From: Punctularia strigosozonata HHB-11173 SS5
Lineage: Eukaryota > Basidiomycota > Agaricomycetes > Corticiales > Punctulariaceae
Direction: 5' to 3'
Assembly: GCF_000264995.1 (NCBI RefSeq)
Contig: NW_006767439.1
Location: 1,550,903-1,614,902 of the forward strand
DNA length: 64,000 nt
This document shows, one piece after another, positions 23,429 through 34,415 of this stretch. The position numbers and the translations under genes are program-made. Position 1 is the stretch's first letter, and the number at the start of each line of letters is the position of its first letter. The notes below the pieces were generated by a model. It was given only the letters and a program-made list of their open reading frames with translations, was not told the DNA's origin and made no database searches.

Positions 23429-24397
23429 ATGAGCATGTCTTCGATTCTCAATGCACGACTAGGCATGTTAGACGCACCTGGGGCGGATGTTCTGGGAGAG
23501 CTAAATGAGGAGCCGGAGCCGCCTCTCCCCACTCCAACGATTCCCACTTCTCCACGTTCTGGCCAGAAAGCCACTGTTAAGTCCCCCGCTCGCGTTCGCC
23601 CGGGCATGCATCCGACGCTCGGTGCTGGCACAACTTCTCGTGCCGCCGGTGGGAAGCAGCGTGCTGTGGATAATGTAGAGCCCTGCCTGTCGACGCCGAT
23701 GTCTTCAGATGCTGAAGACGATACTTGCAGTCCGATCGACGTGGATCGCCCTTACTACGAAATGGTGAGCCTTATTCGATGTAGCTGTCCTGATGACTTA
23801 CTAACCATTCTTTCAGCCCTCGTTCAAGTCCAGAGGAGTTCGCATCGAGACTATAGGTTCTCCCTCAATGTCGGGTCGTCCTTCTGGTCCGTCGCGCGCC
23901 GTGACACGTCTTCCAGTCGGAACCACACCGATGGCGTCGCCAGCGCAACCGGCGGCATCGTTCTCGCACCCTGCAACGCCCACGCGGATGCCGATGCTGT
24001 CTCCTGGCAATGCAAACCCAAACGCGGCAGCTGCTAGAGACCAGACCCCTGCACCTGCGCAGGGCACTTCTGGTCAGCCCATCCCGTCGCATCTCCGCTG
24101 GTACGCAATCACAATGGGCTCCAAGGTCGGAGTCGTGAGAGGCTGGTGAGTACACCATTTTGTGCTGGTGTTCCTTGTTGACGCTGTGTTAGGCACATCG
24201 CAAGGGCCAACACCCTCCCCTTCGAGTCCATGTGCAATGTGTTCGACACACAGGAAGAGGCGCAAGAGATCTTCGACGAGGCCTTCCTCTCCGGGTCTGT
24301 GTTGGTTCGGCTGAACAACAACTGGGTCGAGGTCACCCGCGACCCGATGTTTGTGCCCTATATCCTTCCGCTCACGCAAATCCCCCCGCCGCAGTGA
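23429..24397 (+). CDS. Element-borne protein with RNase H1 N-terminal (viroplasmin-like) domain, 289 aa
   Basis: The model is join(23429..23764,23817..24145,24193..24397), with introns of 52 and 47 nt and phases 0 and 2. The N-terminal two-thirds is Pro/Ser/Thr-rich and probably disordered. The C-terminal part RWYAITMGSKVGVVRGWHIA...FESMCNVFDTQEEAQEIF fits the small RNase H1 N-terminal / caulimovirus viroplasmin fold: a W-Y-V-x-x-G start, G-V-x-x-x-W, then an F-x-T-x-E-E-A helix. That domain binds RNA/DNA hybrids or dsRNA in eukaryotic RNase H1. No RNase H catalytic domain follows. Such stand-alone domain proteins are common in agaricomycetes; here one sits inside a DNA transposon next to the transposase. 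Family assignment is by motif only. Confidence 0.7.
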
Positions 24398-25622
24398 TTT
24401 TGCGCATTGTGTTGTTGATGTGATATCGAGGATATGTTGTCACGCGCCGCTATGTCTTTACGATTTACGAACTGTAACGCCCGTCTTGATGAAAATATGA
24501 CTCGTTGAACAATTTGCCTTACTCACCACGGTCGTGTTTGTGAGACAAGAACAAATTGATCAACGGGAGGCGTACGAGTCGCCCGATAATCCCGTAGTTG
24601 TTGCTCAACCGGATATCAGCTACATATACAGTGTTGGGCAGTCTGTAGATAATTCAATTGTCGAGACGTTACCCTGATAGTTTGTGTTTTGTTAGCCTGA
24701 GGAAGAGGTGCCAAGTCCCGACATGGAGAGTCGAGTTGTTGATGGCGGATGGTCGTTGTGGAACACCATTCGTGGCTGTTGAAGCCGGCGAGACCGGTGT
24801 ATCTTGAACAATCGAAGTGTCCAGCATGTGCGCGATGAGGATTGAGGTCAATCCTGCCGATGAAAGATGCGTATTAGGAACAGATCGTTGTGATTGGAGA
24901 TGACCGTAGGTGTGTTCACTGAGTTGTATGCACACCACGGCAACACACCTCTGCGTCTCAACCACAACAGCAATCCAATCAAGATGCTCACCATATCTTA
25001 GACAACCGCACGGCAGTCTCGACTCTACGCTTGAAGAGCGCGATCTTGCACGAATCCCAAATAGCCACACGTCGACATGCTGCATCTCACTGGTGTCCGG
25101 TATTCTTGGCAAACGGCGTTGTGAACTTGTTGATAGATCTTGCGGGCATCTCTCGTGCTTCAGTCGATCGCAAGGTATCATGTTCCATACTCCTCCAAGT
25201 TGGTGAGTTGTATTCACATCGCAAAATGTACGATGTTGACGATTACCTAGGCTATCCATTCCCTCAACGAGCGATCCACTGGAAGACTCGATAACGCATC
25301 TATTTCAAACTTGTTAGCTAGAGATCTGCCCCGATATGCCGTTTCATCCTGTACTACGGCTAAAGGTAAGCAAACACGATACTTCTCTTCCGATTCTTCT
25401 TGTGCAGCTTTCGTGAATACTTACACGGCTTTCATATATCTGTGCGGCTTCGATTTCCATGAATACTTATCAGGCTTTCATAGATATCTGTTATCACCGG
25501 CATGTTAGCCACGGGTAGCCGAGAGCGGCTCGACACGCGTGACTTGCCACGTCTCTCCGTCCTGCGTCAACAAGCAATAGCCTACACCTTGTCACAATGT
25601 ACCTCCATCGAGCCCATTCAGC
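24398..25622. other. Non-coding interior of the KDZ element
   Basis: This is the interval between the RNase H1-N-like gene and the transposase. An open frame of 196 codons on the minus strand (24669-25259, ATG start) has no recognisable motif and I do not call it. A cluster of short, similar AT-rich phrases (TGTGCGGCTTCGATTTCCATGAATACTT) occurs near 25410-25490. Confidence 0.4.
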
Positions 25623-28600
25623 ATGAATAACAAACGTTCGGCTTCCGACGACGGCTCGTCGTCCAAACGCAGCAAGCTGTACATGCGGCCACCTCCCAAA
25701 GTCAAGAAGGACGTTGCTCGGACCGTCCGCACATCACTGCTCCGGAAGACCGCGAGCGGACAGATAGGATCGCGGACGATCATGTCCACTGTACCCTCGT
25801 TATCCAAACCTGCATCCGTATTGCCTGGCGCAGTCCTGGATGCGAACTCCCTACAGAACCTCAGCGAGTTTTTCATCGACATTGACCCCGTTCCTCCCGT
25901 TGACCCTGAGTCAACCAACGAGAACAACGAAAACGACGAAGGTGGCACGTTCTCCTCATTATCCGTGCGTGTTTCTAAGTATATCGCATTCGAGTATGCT
26001 AAGTCACTTTCACAGGCCCATATCCAAGCGTGGGTAGACGTCCGTCGCCAGCGTTGGCTGGAGGAGTTGATTCGGATGGATGGGATACAGCTTTCGGCCC
26101 CGTGCCAATGCGGCATGCAAGAGGGAGTTTTGCGCTGCCGCGAGTGCTTAAACGGTGACCTACTGTGCTCGGGATGCATGGTCGCCACTCACCAGAATCT
26201 CCCGCTGCATCATATTGAGGTCAGTGACATGCTAGCCTGCATGTCCAATACTAACTTTCCCCAGAAATGGACAGGGACTCACTTCGAGCGGGCTTGGCTT
26301 CGAGATCATGGACTGGTCGTCCAACTCGGCCATCGCCCCGGAGAAACGTGTTCCTCACCCATCCCGGCTCATTCCAAGTTTACCGTGGTGCATTCAAATG
26401 GGCCGCACGTTGTCAAACTCCTCTTTTGCGGCTGCACAGCCGTCGACCAAGACATCCAGCTGTTGCGCACGAAATGGATGCCAGCAACGTGGCAGTCTCC
26501 TCGCACCGCCATCACGTTCGATTACCTCAAGACTTTTCATCTCTTATCTTTGACTGCGAAGACGTCGCTTTGGGACTACTATCAGGTAGTCCAGTTCAAG
26601 GGAGACAACGCCGGTCTACACCCCATGAAGGTTCGTTACACGTATCTAGCTATACCTTGTTTTTCTAAATCATACCTCAGTATTATCGTCCCGCCGTTTC
26701 GTTCGCAACCCGGGTATGGCGGCACTTGAAGAGCTTGCACTGGGGAGGGAGCGTTTACATCCCACTTCCTGAAGGTGTACGGTCCACGCCACGCGGTGCG
26801 CTCACCGTAGCATGCCCGCCGTGTCCCCATCCTGGAATCAACTTGCCGCCTGACTGGGACAAGAAGCCGCCGGATCAAATGTATGTATGGTCTCACTAAT
26901 GTCTTGCATGCCGTTGATGCCGTTTTCAGTTGGCTTTATGCGCTCTTTCTCGCTATCGACGCGAACTTCAAGCTCAAATTGAAGGATCGCAGTATACAAG
27001 ACGTGCGTTTCGGATCCGGGTGGTCATATTTTGTGGACTCGGAAGAATACCTCAAACATGTCGGGAAAGCGACCGATGCGCAGGAGGTGCGTCTTTCCTT
27101 CCGTTTGCCGTTCATTGCTCATTACTACTGTTAGGTGTCACAATGCGGCAGTCACCACAACGCCGTTCAGCAGGCATTGACTCGCGGTAATTCGAAGACC
27201 ATTGCGACAGGTATTGCCGGCGTCATCTGCTCACGCCATGCGATGATACTACCGAATGGTGTCGGGGATCTCCAAAAAGGGGAACGGTGGGTTTCTGCAA
27301 TTGCGCGCTCAACTGTTGTCTGATCATGTACCTAGTTACGCAAATATCGATTTCATTCTCGCGTCCGTTATCGCTCTCGTTGGGAAAGACATACAAACCG
27401 TGAACATTTTGTATGACATCATGTGTGCCTATAGCGTCAACATGCGCGCCCGCTTTGCATTACTTCCATTACTACTCATTATCCCCTGGTTCTTGGTCAT
27501 TCGGGCCTTCATTCCCAAGCTTCATATCTACGATCACGGCCTCGCTTGTCAAACCAAATTCTCGCTCAATGTCAACAGGGGCGTTGCGCGGACCCACGGC
27601 GAGACGATCGAGCAAATCTGGGCATACCTCGGAATTGCGGCTACAAGCACCCGGGAGATGGGCCCAGGACTTCGAGAAATGGTCCTCACCGACATGATGG
27701 GTGGCAGCAATTTCCGTAAGCGGGTGAATCTTGGTACGTTGTCATGACCTCGACGTGTATTCCTGTTGACCGTTCGGCAGGTCACCACTTCGCGACCCAT
27801 CTACCGGAGGCTGTCCAGCTCCGTGATGCTTACCAGGAGCTTGCCGACGACTTCTCTGCAACGTTTCCATCCGAGGTTGTTGCGAAATGGCGCGCGATGG
27901 TTGTTGCGTGGCAACGTGATCACTCCCAGCCGGACCCGTTCGCCGAGCCAGAGAAAGGTACAGTATCCGTGGATTTGTGATGTTCGTTTCTTGCTAACGC
28001 CGCATACAGCTAATAATATGGATGCATTGCGTGAGGAACTGCTGACAGAAGAGGCTGCGATACCGGTCAACCCTCTCCAGAAGGTTTCGGCCTCGGAGTT
28101 CATCAAGATGGGCCTGGACCTGGAAGAGAAGCAGTAAGCTGTTCCGATCTGTTTGTGGACAGCTTCTGATATATTACTGCTCATAGACGAGGAATACGCG
28201 TGCGCGTTGCTACGACATCGCAACGCACTGCCTCTCAACGAATCTCCGTCCAGCAATTGCAAACTTCCCTCAGGCACGGCCTCAATCAATTCTTCAAGGT
28301 TCAGGCGACCTACATGCCGACATGCCGAAACGTTCGCGACGTGTTGGATGGCGACAATGCCAGCCAGTCAGAGGACAACGGCACACTCGCGGACCACCTC
28401 CCTGAGAATGTACCGCTTCTCCTGCCTTCTTCCATCAAAGCCGAGGTTCGGAAGGCCGTTTGTCTTTCGGACATCATCAATATCGAACGTCGGATGCGAA
28501 TCGCCCAAGCCGAAGACGCCCTCGCGGATCTTCGGCGACTTCGTCGCGTGTATCAAGGACTGCACGCCCGACTGCGCAAGAACGTTTACGGTGTCGGACA

Positions 28601-29891
28601 GTCAACAAACACCCGTTCGCGCGCTATCCTCAATGCGTTCCTTGACAAGATCAAGACTCAGAAGAACAGGTATCGCGCCGCTTTCAACGCGCTATCCTCG
28701 CTGGATCCCGGAGGGCCTTGGACGTCGTACCTGAAGGAGTTGAAGGATGCGGATGTTAGTGGTCCCGGCAAGGATGAAGAGGACGAGATCGAAGAGCGCG
28801 TTCGGGGGCAGGTACGCGATACTAACAAAGCCAAGCCAACAAACGCCCGTGTCCGCAAACAGCAACAGTACATGAAGTCTTGGATCTGGACGACCCCAGT
28901 GCCAAACACCCGCCCTGTTTCCGCGGAATCGATGTCCGAAACCGAGTTGAACGAGCAAATTCGCGCGGAATGGGCGAAGACTGACGCGCGCGCTGCGCGA
29001 TGGTCCGAAGAAGTCGAGCTGCTCGTCGAGGAGATGCGACGAACTTTAGTTTGGTTGGACTGGAAGGCGGATTGGTGGTTAACGCAGCCGGCACGTCGTG
29101 AGGATGTATCATCTGATGTCAAGGCTGGCCTAGACGGGTGCGCTAACAAACAAGCTGCCATCCTCCGACAACAGCTGCGCAACTTCGCATCAACATGGGT
29201 CCCGACGCTTTTGGAACTCAATCTGGGCAGGGATTGGGTTGGGCCCTACCTGAAGTATGCGAAACCTCGTACACGCTTGAAGAAGGATCAAGACAGAATC
29301 TCTATTGCCTCGGCCCTCGCGGAATACAATTCCACTACGCAACTTGACCCGGTCCCCACCTCTTCCAATGCTGCTGGTGCCGTCGCGGCTTCATCCGACG
29401 CTGCTGGCACTGTTACAGCTTCGTCCAACACCACTGGCCCCTTCTCGAGTTCGTCCAACACCGGCGGCGCCGTCCCGGCTTTGTCCAACGCCGACGGCAT
29501 GGTCCCCAACCCCTCCAACAATGCGGGCGACGTCCTCGCCCCTGCTAATGCCACAGGGGCTGTTGCAGCTTCCTCAACCGCCGCCGGCGGTGTCCCCGCT
29601 TCGTCCAATACTGCTGGCGCCATCTCGGCTTCGTCCAGAGCCGCTGGCGCCGTCCCAGATTCGTCCACCTCCTCCACCATAGCAGGAGCCGCTGCGACTT
29701 CCTCCAATACCGCCGGAGCCGTCCCCACCCCTGCCGCTGGCGCCCTCCCCGCCTCTTTCGATGCTGCCGACGCCATGGACACTGCCCGCCATTCCGAATA
29801 TGACAACCCATCCGCTTCACCCGCGAACGCGTCACGTGCTCTTCGCGAAGGAGCCTCCGATGATGACAGCGACGACGAGACGTTCTGGTAA
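25623..29891 (+). CDS. KDZ transposase with CxC2-type zinc cluster, 1274 aa, intact
   Basis: The model is join(25623..25964,26016..26219,26265..26630,26681..26880,26930..27086,27135..27286,27336..27733,27781..27957,28010..28133,28187..29891); introns are 45-53 nt and the total is divisible by three. The N-terminal cysteine cluster (about residues 143-180) reads PCQCGMQEGVLRCRECLNGD, LLCSGCMVATH, LHHIE. KDZ core motifs follow: WLYALFLAIDANFKLK (candidate catalytic Asp, about 381), SQCGSHHNAV, GVICSRHAM, PNGVGDLQKGERYAN, ILYDIMC (Asp about 501), IPKLHIYDHG, and HGETIEQIW (Glu about 563) with STREMGPG. The C-terminal third is helical, then an Ala/Ser-rich repeat tract (SSNAAGAV-type, about 29340-29760) and an acidic tail. 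KDZ transposases are RNase H-fold cut-and-paste enzymes. No frameshift or stop was needed, so the gene may be active. Confidence 0.92.
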
Positions 29892-30194
29892 TGTAGCACG
29901 TATATTTGTATTCAAATCATTCACTACATGTAATATATACCTTTCTGGCGACTTTTCGAGCATTCGTCATGGACAGCGTACATAGTGTTTGCTCAACCGT
30001 GCACGTGACGCAATCAGTTTTGCGTGCGAAATCGTTCACAGCCGCATCAACAGCTGCGTCAACGGCGGGAAGTCCGAGACCAGTACTGTGTGAGGATCTG
30101 TGATTGACAACACAAAGGATGCGAGCACGAGTTGAGCCAATTTGAGAAAGTGTGGTGAGCCAGAGTTACATGTACGCCATGAAGCAAACAGTGG

Positions 30195-31696
30195 GCTGTG
30201 GAAAATAAGCCAACATCGAGGGGAAGTGGCCAGCCGGGCAGGCAGGAAGGCGGGAGCAGGGGGAGCGGGTTAAGCGAGCAGCGGGCGGGGGCGGGAGGAT
30301 TAAGCGAGCAGCAGGCGAGAGGGCGGGAGGGCGGGAGGATTAAGCGAGCGGCGGGCGGGAGGGCGGGAGGCGGGAGGATTAAGCGAGAGGCGGGCGGGAG
30401 GGCGGCGGTATTAAGCGAGCGGAGGGCGGGGCATATTAAGCGAGCGGCGAGCGGGAGGGCGGCGGTATTAAGCGAGCGGAGGGCGGGGCATATTAAGCGA
30501 GCAGCGAGCGGAACGTCGGTGGGTATGTTAAGCGAGCGGCGTCGGAGGGCTACCAAACACCCAGGCACGGTAATCGAGCCAATGCCGCCTACTCACCTCC
30601 AGAGAAGCACTCGGCATTGATACGGCATGGGTCTGGAACGTATATGTTAAGCGAGCAATGCCCGGCATGCTATTATGGCGCTACCAAACGCCCATCAAAC
30701 TACTCTCCCACGTACTCACCTCCAAAGAAGCATCCGGCCAGGATTCGGCAGCAGTACACGCGATGGGTATTCCAGTCAATGTACAATCAGGGTGACCCTG
30801 ACGCACCGCCATGGCCTCCATGGCTATTTAGTCNNNNNNNNNNNNNNNNNNNNNNNNNNNNNNNNNNNNNNNNNNNNNNNNNNNNNNNNNNNNNNNNNNN
30901 NNNNNNNNNNNNNNNNNNNNNNNNNNNNNNNNNNNNNNNNNNNNNNNNNNNNNNNNNNNNNNNNNNNNNNNNNNNNNNNNNNNNNNNNNNNNNNNNNNNN
31001 NNNNNNNNNNNNNNNNNNNNNNNNNNNNNNNNNNNNNNNNNNNNNNNNNNNNNNNNNNNNNNNNNNNNNNNNNNNNNNNAGCAGCAGGCGAGAGGGCGGG
31101 AGGGCGGGAGGATTAAGCGAGCGGCGGGCGGGAGGGCGGGAGGCGGGAGGATTAAGCGAGAGGCGGGCGGGAGGGCGGCGGTATTAAGCGAGCGGAGGGC
31201 GGGGCATATTAAGCGAGCGGCGAGCGGGAGGGCGGCGGTATTAAGCGAGCGGAGGGCGGGGCATATTAAGCGAGCAGCGAGCGGAACGTCGGTGGGTATG
31301 TTAAGCGAGCGGCGTCGGAGGGCTACCAAACACCCAGGCACGGTAATCGAGCCAATGCCGCCTACTCACCTCCAGAGAAGCACTCGGCATTGATACGGCA
31401 TGGGTCTGGAACGTATATGTTAAGCGAGCAATGCCCGGCATGCTATTATGGCGCTACCAAACGCCCATCAAACTACCTTCCCACGTACTCACCTCCAAAG
31501 AAGCACCGGCATAGATACGGCAAGGATATATCACTCCCCGGGGCGGTATATGTCATTTAAAGGAGCCCTGGGCACGTGGCCGACAGGCTGTATTATGCTG
31601 AACAGCCTGGCTAACTGCCCCTTGCACAGGACACGACTAAATAGCCAGAAAACGCGAAAGGTAGGCCCCCGACTATTAGTCGGAGCTACCGTACAG
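30195..31696. repeat. Right terminal inverted repeat with TTAAGCGAGC array (contains gap)
   Basis: This is the inverted counterpart of the left repeat, with ATTAAGCGAGC every 25-60 bp. The part before the gap (30617-30833) is an exact reverse complement of the left outer repeat (18701-18917), whereas the part after the gap (from about 31506) diverges from it before converging again at the tip. See the assembly finding. Confidence 0.75.
30834..31079. other. Assembly gap (246 N)
   Basis: The sequence after the gap (31080-31505) repeats 30307-30732 almost exactly. The gap therefore joins overlapping repeat-terminated contigs. Confidence 0.9.
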
Positions 31697-32712
31697 GGGC
31701 AGCTGCCAGTGTTGCGCAGCCTTCCACAAGGGAAGATTGAGCGCAGATTCATAATTGATGTTTGGGTAATTTGTATGGACGGTTGTACTGGGCAAGCGTG
31801 CCAAGATACTGTACATAGGGACAAGCTAGAGCCTGACTCTCTGCTAGATGAGGGCAAGATGCGAAGGGCGACCTCCGCATAGTTTCCCACGCACGCGGCT
31901 CTCCCTTTGACTTCATTAGCGGCTCGACAGAACTGATGGTCTTTGTGATTCTCATGCTCGTCCATGTAGCCATCATGGATGAGAAAATGTTGTGTAGCAT
32001 GCTCATTTGCCACTCACCCATTCCGCCACCCAGAAATCTAGGCGCCCGTCATCTTAGCATCACGAACGGCCGACCTACCGGTCGCTTCTTCGGCAGAAGA
32101 GATCCTCCTTATGTCCGCACCTTGACTGTGTTCGCCTGCCCGGAGAAACATGGATCTGTACTCTTTCAACCTCAAATGGTAGCATTCTGATCAGTTCGCA
32201 CATTCTGATGCCTAGCCCACATACTTGCTCCGAGAGTTGGGCTCGCTCTTCGTTCACTCGGCGAGGAAAACAGCCTTCGAGCAATTTAACCCCGTCGATG
32301 CGCTGATGGACGCGGAACGTTGAAATGCCGAATTAAGGTGATGGCAGCGCTCGAGTTTGGCGCTATGTGATTCACCGCCAAGCGCAGCTACTGAAGCGGG
32401 ATTTTGCTCAGTTGAGTGGCTGTAAGCTCGACGTGATAGGTTCGGTCAGTTCCCAAAACAGCGGGAGAGCCATTGCAACAGAAGTCGTCCCACGAGCGGG
32501 CAGAAACTTTGCAGCTTCTGAGATCTGATGACTTGCTGGCCGATTCTGAGTGATTATTCGCTGCTATACTTGTTTCATCGTGACATCGTGAGTGACCTCT
32601 TATCATAGGCTTGAGTTTAAGAGCCCTTATCTTAATCCAGACGCAGACTGTCCGGGCTATATGTAGTGAGCTCTGAACAACTTCCCGGGAGGCACAACTT
32701 GGTTTGATCACC
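31697..32712. other. Intergenic right flank of the KDZ element
   Basis: No confident gene. The minus-strand frame at 31531-32013 runs into the transposon end and has no recognisable domain. The region from about 32340 to 32712 is the promoter side of the DUF6533 gene. Confidence 0.4.
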
Positions 32713-34178
32713 ATGGACATGTCTAATCCTCCGATTACGCCTGCATTGATCTCATTTCTGAAAGATCTGTGAGTGTGATCTCCAGCTTATGATTCAACAT
32801 ACCGTGCCATACCTAATTTTCCGCTCTACGTTACAGGCAAATTGTTAACATGAACGAACCAGCGATGCTCGCGTTGATGATGTACGACTATCGTGAGCAT
32901 GAATTGCCGGCCATTCTTGTCATTTGTCTAGCTGACTAGCTGCACTCAGTGCTCACACTAGCCGACGAGGTATTACTAGCTTCATCTTTGTATGATAAAT
33001 TTTTACGAGCTCAGACTATAGGTCGAGTTGGTGTGGAAGCGGCCATTTACCGGCATCACCTTACTTTTCTTAATTAATCGCTACTTCGCGCCGATGGAGA
33101 TGATCGTGCTGACCGTAGCCTTTCAAAGCAACTGGCCGATGGAGGTGAAATATTCTGTTCTCTGACATGGAAGCGTGAACTTACCCTCGCCATAGTTGTA
33201 CGCAAGGTTTTGTCCTTAACCATCGTTCGGGAATTTGATATGCGTCCATAGGTGTCAACGATTCTCGCGTTACGAGGGAGCAGGATATGCAGCAGTTACC
33301 GGAATATGCCAATGTAAGAAACCTCTTCTGTCGCACGAGCCAACAAGTTCTAATCGAAGAATATCCAGTGATTATGATAATTCGCGTCTACGCGCTCTTC
33401 GGGAAGAGTCGCCCTGTGTTGGTTGGTCTCATCCTCGTGTTCTTGGCGCAGGTAGCCGTGCAAGCCCGAGTTCTCGTCACCGGAGTCGGTCAGCTTACAA
33501 TATTCAATGCTTGATGTGCAGTGACTGATTCGTATCTGGGATTCTCAGCGCTCAAGGTCCCGATATTGGCGGGCTGTATTCTTGTCGGGAGGACGCAACT
33601 GTTTACGGGACTTTGGATAGCTCCGCTCGTCACGGATGGCTGCATATTCTTTTTGACACTGTGGCGGTCAAGGATCTATTTCAACCGGGCTGCGCGCATG
33701 CCGTGCGTCTCTCTGATGCCATCTAACGGGTGTTGCAACTGACCTCGTATGTGTGCAGGATGCTTCAGCTCTTTCTCAGGGTGAGCCCGATATCGATTGC
33801 ACTCGTCGTTGTCGGTCACTTACACTCGTGTACTGGTACCCAGGACGGTGTAGCCTATTTCTTCGTCATTTTTGGCTCAAACCTGCTCAACGTCATCATG
33901 TTCTTGGTGAGCGGGATCTCTTGAACCTTGACGAGATGTTCTCTGTGACGAGAATGTATCTTTTGCTAGGCCGTCAGCGCTGAGCCCCTAAGGCCATTCT
34001 TCGCGCCGGAGGCCCAAGCAATAACCTCGATAATGGTTTCTCGGTGAGTGGCGAACAATCATGCGATGAGCAACCTGCGATGTTCATGATTCCGAGCAGC
34101 ATCGTTCTCAACATCCGATCGTTCTCTCAAGACGCAGTTATACCCCTGGCCAGCCTCTCGAGATCAGAAAATCGGTGA
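32713..34178 (+). CDS. DUF6533-type multi-pass membrane protein, 288 aa, 12 exons
   Basis: The model is join(32713..32768,32837..32892,32950..32969,33022..33144,33196..33206,33252..33313,33369..33488,33522..33702,33759..33780,33844..33906,33970..34043,34100..34178); exons sum to 289 codons including stop. Diagnostic motifs are YDYLLTLADEVELVWKRPFT, LFLINRYFAP, CQRFSRYEGAGYAAV, IMIIRVYALFGKSRP, GLWIAPLVTDGCIFFLTLW, QLFLRDGVAYFFVIFGSNLL and AITSIMVSRIVLNIR. Six to seven hydrophobic segments are visible. The family is a large agaricomycete group of GPCR-like membrane proteins of unknown function. An 11-nt and a 20-nt exon make automated prediction difficult. It is convergent with the eIF2-alpha gene. 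Confidence 0.85.
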
Positions 34179-34415
34179 CGCTAGATAGGAATTTCCGGTA
34201 TATGAATCCTGAGATGAATTTATGAGGCAGTCGATGTTTGATGTCAAACGATATCCGATGGATCTGAGCCACAACTTCGAGGAAAACTCATACTGTTATA
34301 TAGACGAACAATCCTCGCATCAATGCAAGCGAATTTTGTAAACATACATTGAAATGCTACGCAGATGGACGCGTGGCACATAAACCCCGCCGTATCGTGC
34401 TCCAAAGGGCGTATC

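Larger units (their letters stand above)
18651..31696. mobile_element. KDZ (Kyakuja-Dileera-Zisupton) DNA transposon, about 13 kb, apparently intact
   Basis: Long inverted repeats bound the element. Outer tips CTGTAC...TCCGACTAATAGTCGG at 18651-18678 match, inverted, 31669-31696. Within them lie three genes: a minus-strand companion gene (20241-23109), a divergently transcribed gene with an RNase H1 N-terminal-like domain (23429-24397) and the KDZ transposase (25623-29891). All three frames splice without stops. No clean target-site duplication could be fixed, because similarity between the ends seems to continue slightly outward (CAGCTG blocks on both sides). Two N gaps and duplicated gap flanks lie inside the terminal repeats, so the true length is uncertain. 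Confidence 0.85.

Noticed and set aside
24669-25259. 196-codon minus-strand ORF inside the KDZ element
   Set aside because: It has an ATG but no domain, no homology I recognise and composition like non-coding sequence.
25965-26015. In-frame 51-nt segment of the transposase kept as coding
   Set aside because: It has GTGCGT and CACAG borders and intron-like length, matching the other introns of the gene, so I treat it as an intron although retention would not break the frame.
31531-32013. Minus-strand ORF overlapping the right end of the KDZ element
   Set aside because: It runs through the terminal repeat and has no recognisable family. It is probably fortuitous or a chimera of flank and transposon.
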